DNA from: Solwaraspora sp. WMMD406
Lineage (GTDB): Bacteria > Actinomycetota > Actinomycetes > Mycobacteriales > Micromonosporaceae
DNA length: 64,000 nt
Direction of reading: 5' to 3'
Assembly: GCF_029626025.1 (NCBI RefSeq)
Contig: NZ_JARUBF010000001.1
Span: 5,240,001 to 5,304,000, forward strand
Shown here: piece after piece, positions 61,863 through 64,000 of the stretch
How positions within the stretch are numbered: position 1 is the stretch's first letter
Layout of the letters: each line of letters begins with the position of its first letter
Made by a program: the position numbers and the translations under genes
The notes under the pieces: generated by a model
The model's input: only the letters and a program-made list of their open reading frames with translations
What the model was told of the DNA's origin: nothing
Database searches by the model: none

Positions 61863-63362
61863 GTGACTGACGATCAGACCCGATACCCCGCCCTGCTCGA
61901 CGACGCCGGCGTCGACCGGCTCCGGACCGCGCTGACCGCGGCACGGTTCACCTCGACCGGGATCGCCGAACGGCTCGGGCCGCAGGCGACCGCCGCCGTC
62001 GCCCGTAATGATCATCGGGCCGCGCTGCGGCGGACCGCCGACCGCGACGCGCTGGCCACGCTGATCCGGCTCTTCGTCTGCGCGCAGAGCGAACCCGTCG
62101 AGGCGGTCACCGACGCGCTGGCTCCGCTGCCGGTCGACGACGCGCTCACCGCCGGGCTGGTCGAACCGGCGCCGGACGGGTCCGGCCTGCGTCAGGGCGT
62201 CGATCTCGAACCGTACGGCGACAGCTGGTGGGTGATCTCCGACGTGCCGTCGCACGTACGGCCGGGCCGTCCGCTGGCCGCCGACCACGTTCTCGGCATC
62301 GGTGGTTCGTCGACGACGTTGGCCGGTGCCGTGGCCCGCCGGCCGGTCGGTGACGCGCTGGATCTCGGCACCGGCTGCGGTGTGCAGGCGCTGCACCTGG
62401 CGACGCACGCGGACACGGTCACCGCCACCGACCTGTCGGCTCGGGCGTTGCGGTTCGCCGCCACCACCGCCGCGCTCAACGGCCAACGGTGGGAGCTGCT
62501 GCACGGCGACCTGACCGCCCCGGTCGCCGGCCGCCGGTTCGACCTGGTGGTGAGCAACCCGCCGTTCGTGGTCGGTCCGGGGGTCGCCACCCACATCTAC
62601 CGCGACTCCGGCCGTATCGGCGACGGTGTCTGCGCCGAACTCGCCGCCGCCGCGCCCGATCTGCTCACCGACGGCGGCACCATGCACTACCTGGCCAACT
62701 GGATGCACGTGGCCGGTGAGGACTGGACCGAGCGGGTCGCCGGCTGGGTGTCCGGTGCCGGGTTGGACGCCTGGGTGATCCAGCGTGAGGTGGCCGATCC
62801 GGTCTCGTACGTCAACCTGTGGCTCGCCGACGCCAGCGAGGGGGCGGACGCGCACCGGGCGGCGGCCTGGCTCGACTGGTTCGACGCGCACAAGGTCGAA
62901 GCTGTCGGTTTCGGTCTGGTCACGTTGCGGCGCGGCGGCCACCGTCAGCCGGTGGTCCGGATCGAGGAGCTCCGTCAGCAGGTCGCGCCGCCGCTCGGGG
63001 ACCGCATCGTGGAGTGGTTCGACCGGCAGGACTGGCTGCGGCGGCGGGAGGCCGACGCGTTGCTGGCCACCCGATACCGGGCTGTGCCGGGACTCCGGCT
63101 CCAGCAGGAGGCGACCATCGACGGCGACGCCGGTTGGGCGGTGGACCGGCAGATCATCACGATGTCCGACGGGCTGCGGTGGAGCGAGGAGATCGACCCG
63201 CTGGTGTTGGCGTTGATCGGTGGCTGCACCGGCGAGCTCGCCATGCGGGAGCAGCTGACCGTGCTGGCCGCCGCGCACGACGTCCCCGAGACGGATCTGG
63301 CCGAGGCCGTCACGCCGATCCTGGCCCGGCTGGTCGAACGCGGCGTCCTGCTGCCGTGCTGA
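61863..63362 (+). CDS. SAM-dependent methyltransferase with NPPF motif
   Basis: The 499-residue protein has an N-terminal helical domain, a SAM loop ALDLGTGCGVQALHLATHAD, and the target-amide motif LVVSNPPFVVGPG, as in PrmC/HemK and RlmG-type enzymes, followed by a long C-terminal domain ending in a winged-helix-like region. Actinobacterial proteins of this length form their own group with unknown substrate. GTG 61863 is chosen because AGGA lies eight bases upstream; an in-frame ATG at 61854 is possible. The gene precedes dtd by twelve bases. Confidence 0.85.
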   Translation: MTDDQTRYPALLDDAGVDRLRTALTAARFTSTGIAERLGPQATAAVARNDHRAALRRTADRDALATLIRLFVCAQSEPVEAVTDALAPLPVDDALTAGLVEPAPDGSGLRQGVDLEPYGDSWWVISDVPSHVRPGRPLAADHVLGIGGSSTTLAGAVARRPVGDALDLGTGCGVQALHLATHADTVTATDLSARALRFAATTAALNGQRWELLHGDLTAPVAGRRFDLVVSNPPFVVGPGVATHIYRDSGRIGDGVCAELAAAAPDLLTDGGTMHYLANWMHVAGEDWTERVAGWVSGAGLDAWVIQREVADPVSYVNLWLADASEGADAHRAAAWLDWFDAHKVEAVGFGLVTLRRGGHRQPVVRIEELRQQVAPPLGDRIVEWFDRQDWLRRREADALLATRYRAVPGLRLQQEATIDGDAGWAVDRQIITMSDGLRWSEEIDPLVLALIGGCTGELAMREQLTVLAAAHDVPETDLAEAVTPILARLVERGVLLPC

Positions 63363-63374
63363 GCGGGTGACGGG

Positions 63375-63821
63375 ATGCGGGCACTGGTGCAGACGGTCAG
63401 CCGGGCGTCGGTCACAGTGGACGGTGAGGTCGTCGGGTCGATCGACGCCGGACTGTTGGTGCTGATCGGGGTGACCCACTCCGACAGCGTGGCGGTCGCG
63501 GCGGCGATGGCGCGCAAGGTCCACGAACTGCGGATCTTCCCGCCGGAGGAGCCGGACGGTGCCGGCACGCAGCGGTCGGCCGAGCAGATTGACGCGCCGA
63601 TCATGGTGGTCAGCCAGTTCACCCTGTACGGCGACGCGCGCAAGGGCCGGCGGCCCAGCTGGTCGGCGGCGGCCCCGGCCGAGGTGGCCGAACCGGTCGT
63701 CGCGGCCTTCACCTCGGCGCTGGCCGAGCGTGGCGCGACGGTCCGTACCGGCCGGTTCCGGGCGCACATGTTGGTGGAGAGCGTCAATGTCGGCCCGCAG
63801 ACGATCCTGCTCGAACTGTGA
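63375..63821 (+). CDS. dtd: D-aminoacyl-tRNA deacylase
   Basis: The 148-residue enzyme removes D-amino acids mistakenly attached to tRNA. Family motifs are [38 protein letters not shown] (Ser-Gln region of the active site), and near the C-terminus [20 protein letters not shown], where most family members carry Asn-Asp-Gly-Pro. Here it reads Asn-Val-Gly-Pro, a variation worth noting. It is probably translated after the methyltransferase gene. Confidence 0.95.
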   Translation: MRALVQTVSRASVTVDGEVVGSIDAGLLVLIGVTHSDSVAVAAAMARKVHELRIFPPEEPDGAGTQRSAEQIDAPIMVVSQFTLYGDARKGRRPSWSAAAPAEVAEPVVAAFTSALAERGATVRTGRFRAHMLVESVNVGPQTILLEL

Positions 63822-63863
63822 CCAACTCGGTGTCACACAGTGACGACCACACCTCGCGCGGAA

Positions 63864-63882
63864 CGGCCGGCGTAGCCGGCCG
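63864..63882. terminator. 8-bp hairpin after dtd
   Basis: CGGCCGGC (63864-63871) pairs with GCCGGCCG (63875-63882) across a GTA loop, 43 bases after the dtd stop. There is no T-run. The rest of the stretch to the window edge contains one short minus-strand frame (see findings) and no other gene. Confidence 0.45.
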
Positions 63883-64000
63883 ATCACCTCGCGTACACCG
63901 CCGGTCGGTACGGGGGACATCGGTGACGATCAGCTCCCGGATTCATGCCACCCTCCTCTTCTCCTCACTCCGACTTCACGCCCCAACCGCCAAGCTTGTT

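Noticed and set aside
60984-63920. A minus-strand open frame of about 980 codons opposite the cupin, methyltransferase and dtd genes
   Set aside because: Same reason: antisense shadow with low-complexity Arg/Gly/Pro-rich translation.

Overview
This 64 kb window is chromosomal DNA from a high-GC Gram-positive actinomycete. Codon third positions are overwhelmingly G/C, GTG starts are common, and the gene set is of the kind usual in Micromonosporaceae (Micromonospora and relatives). Supporting markers are a principal sigma factor with a Lys/Ala-rich N-terminal extension, many DUF families restricted to Actinobacteria (DUF3000, 3039, 3093, 3099, 3159, 3710, 4193, 7455), a coproporphyrin-type haem gene set and a CebR-type cellobiose operon. 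The genus call is an inference. No rRNA, tRNA, CRISPR array, insertion sequence or prophage was seen.

Layout. 1-3.8 kb: a leftward cebE-cebF-cebG-beta-glucosidase operon whose promoter is bracketed by two CebR-like operators. 3.9-5.4 kb: a pRiA4b-ORF3 family gene, a hidden 39-residue Cys-rich ORF and a RibD_C reductase. 5.6-12.2 kb: a tightly coupled operon HerA-like ATPase / SbcD (Mre11) / SbcC (Rad50) / NurA-like nuclease, which is the archaeal end-resection gene order. 12.3-17 kb: a spermidine-synthase-like methyltransferase, an ECF sigma/anti-sigma pair and two exported proteins. 17-23 kb: a DNA-repair neighbourhood (AlkA-like glycosylase, ATP-dependent DNA ligase, LigD-type polymerase) interrupted by DUF1990 and a secreted TAP-like peptidase. 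23-30 kb: MsrB, small zinc-binding and GNAT proteins, the hemE-hemY-chdC set, DUF3000 and a membrane-anchored S1C protease.

30.5-38.6 kb: RNase D, GalE, the fadA-fadB beta-oxidation operon behind a perfect 24-bp palindrome, and an OmpR/HK two-component pair. 38.8-46 kb: dxs, a TrmA/RlmD-like methyltransferase, and a KimA-like potassium transporter divergent from two TrkA/RCK proteins, which together look like a potassium-uptake unit. 46-55 kb: a housekeeping block (DUF3159, OB-fold, DUF3710, dut, DUF3093, DUF4193, LytR_C, inositol phosphatase, principal sigma factor). 55-64 kb: a DEAH-type helicase, DUF3039, a psuG-psuK pseudouridine-degradation pair, DUF3099, a BrnT-like/RHH toxin-antitoxin pair, an HhH-GPD repair protein, a cupin, a methyltransferase and dtd.

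Two patterns cut across the window. First, many gene 3' ends carry short tandem duplications that copy the last codons together with the stop codon; the clearest is six 27-bp units at the end of the sensor kinase gene. Second, several genes have a TANNNT element about six bases before the start codon, which is the signature of leaderless mRNAs. All coordinates and motif calls come from reading the sequence; family names are from memory of those families, and no database search was run.
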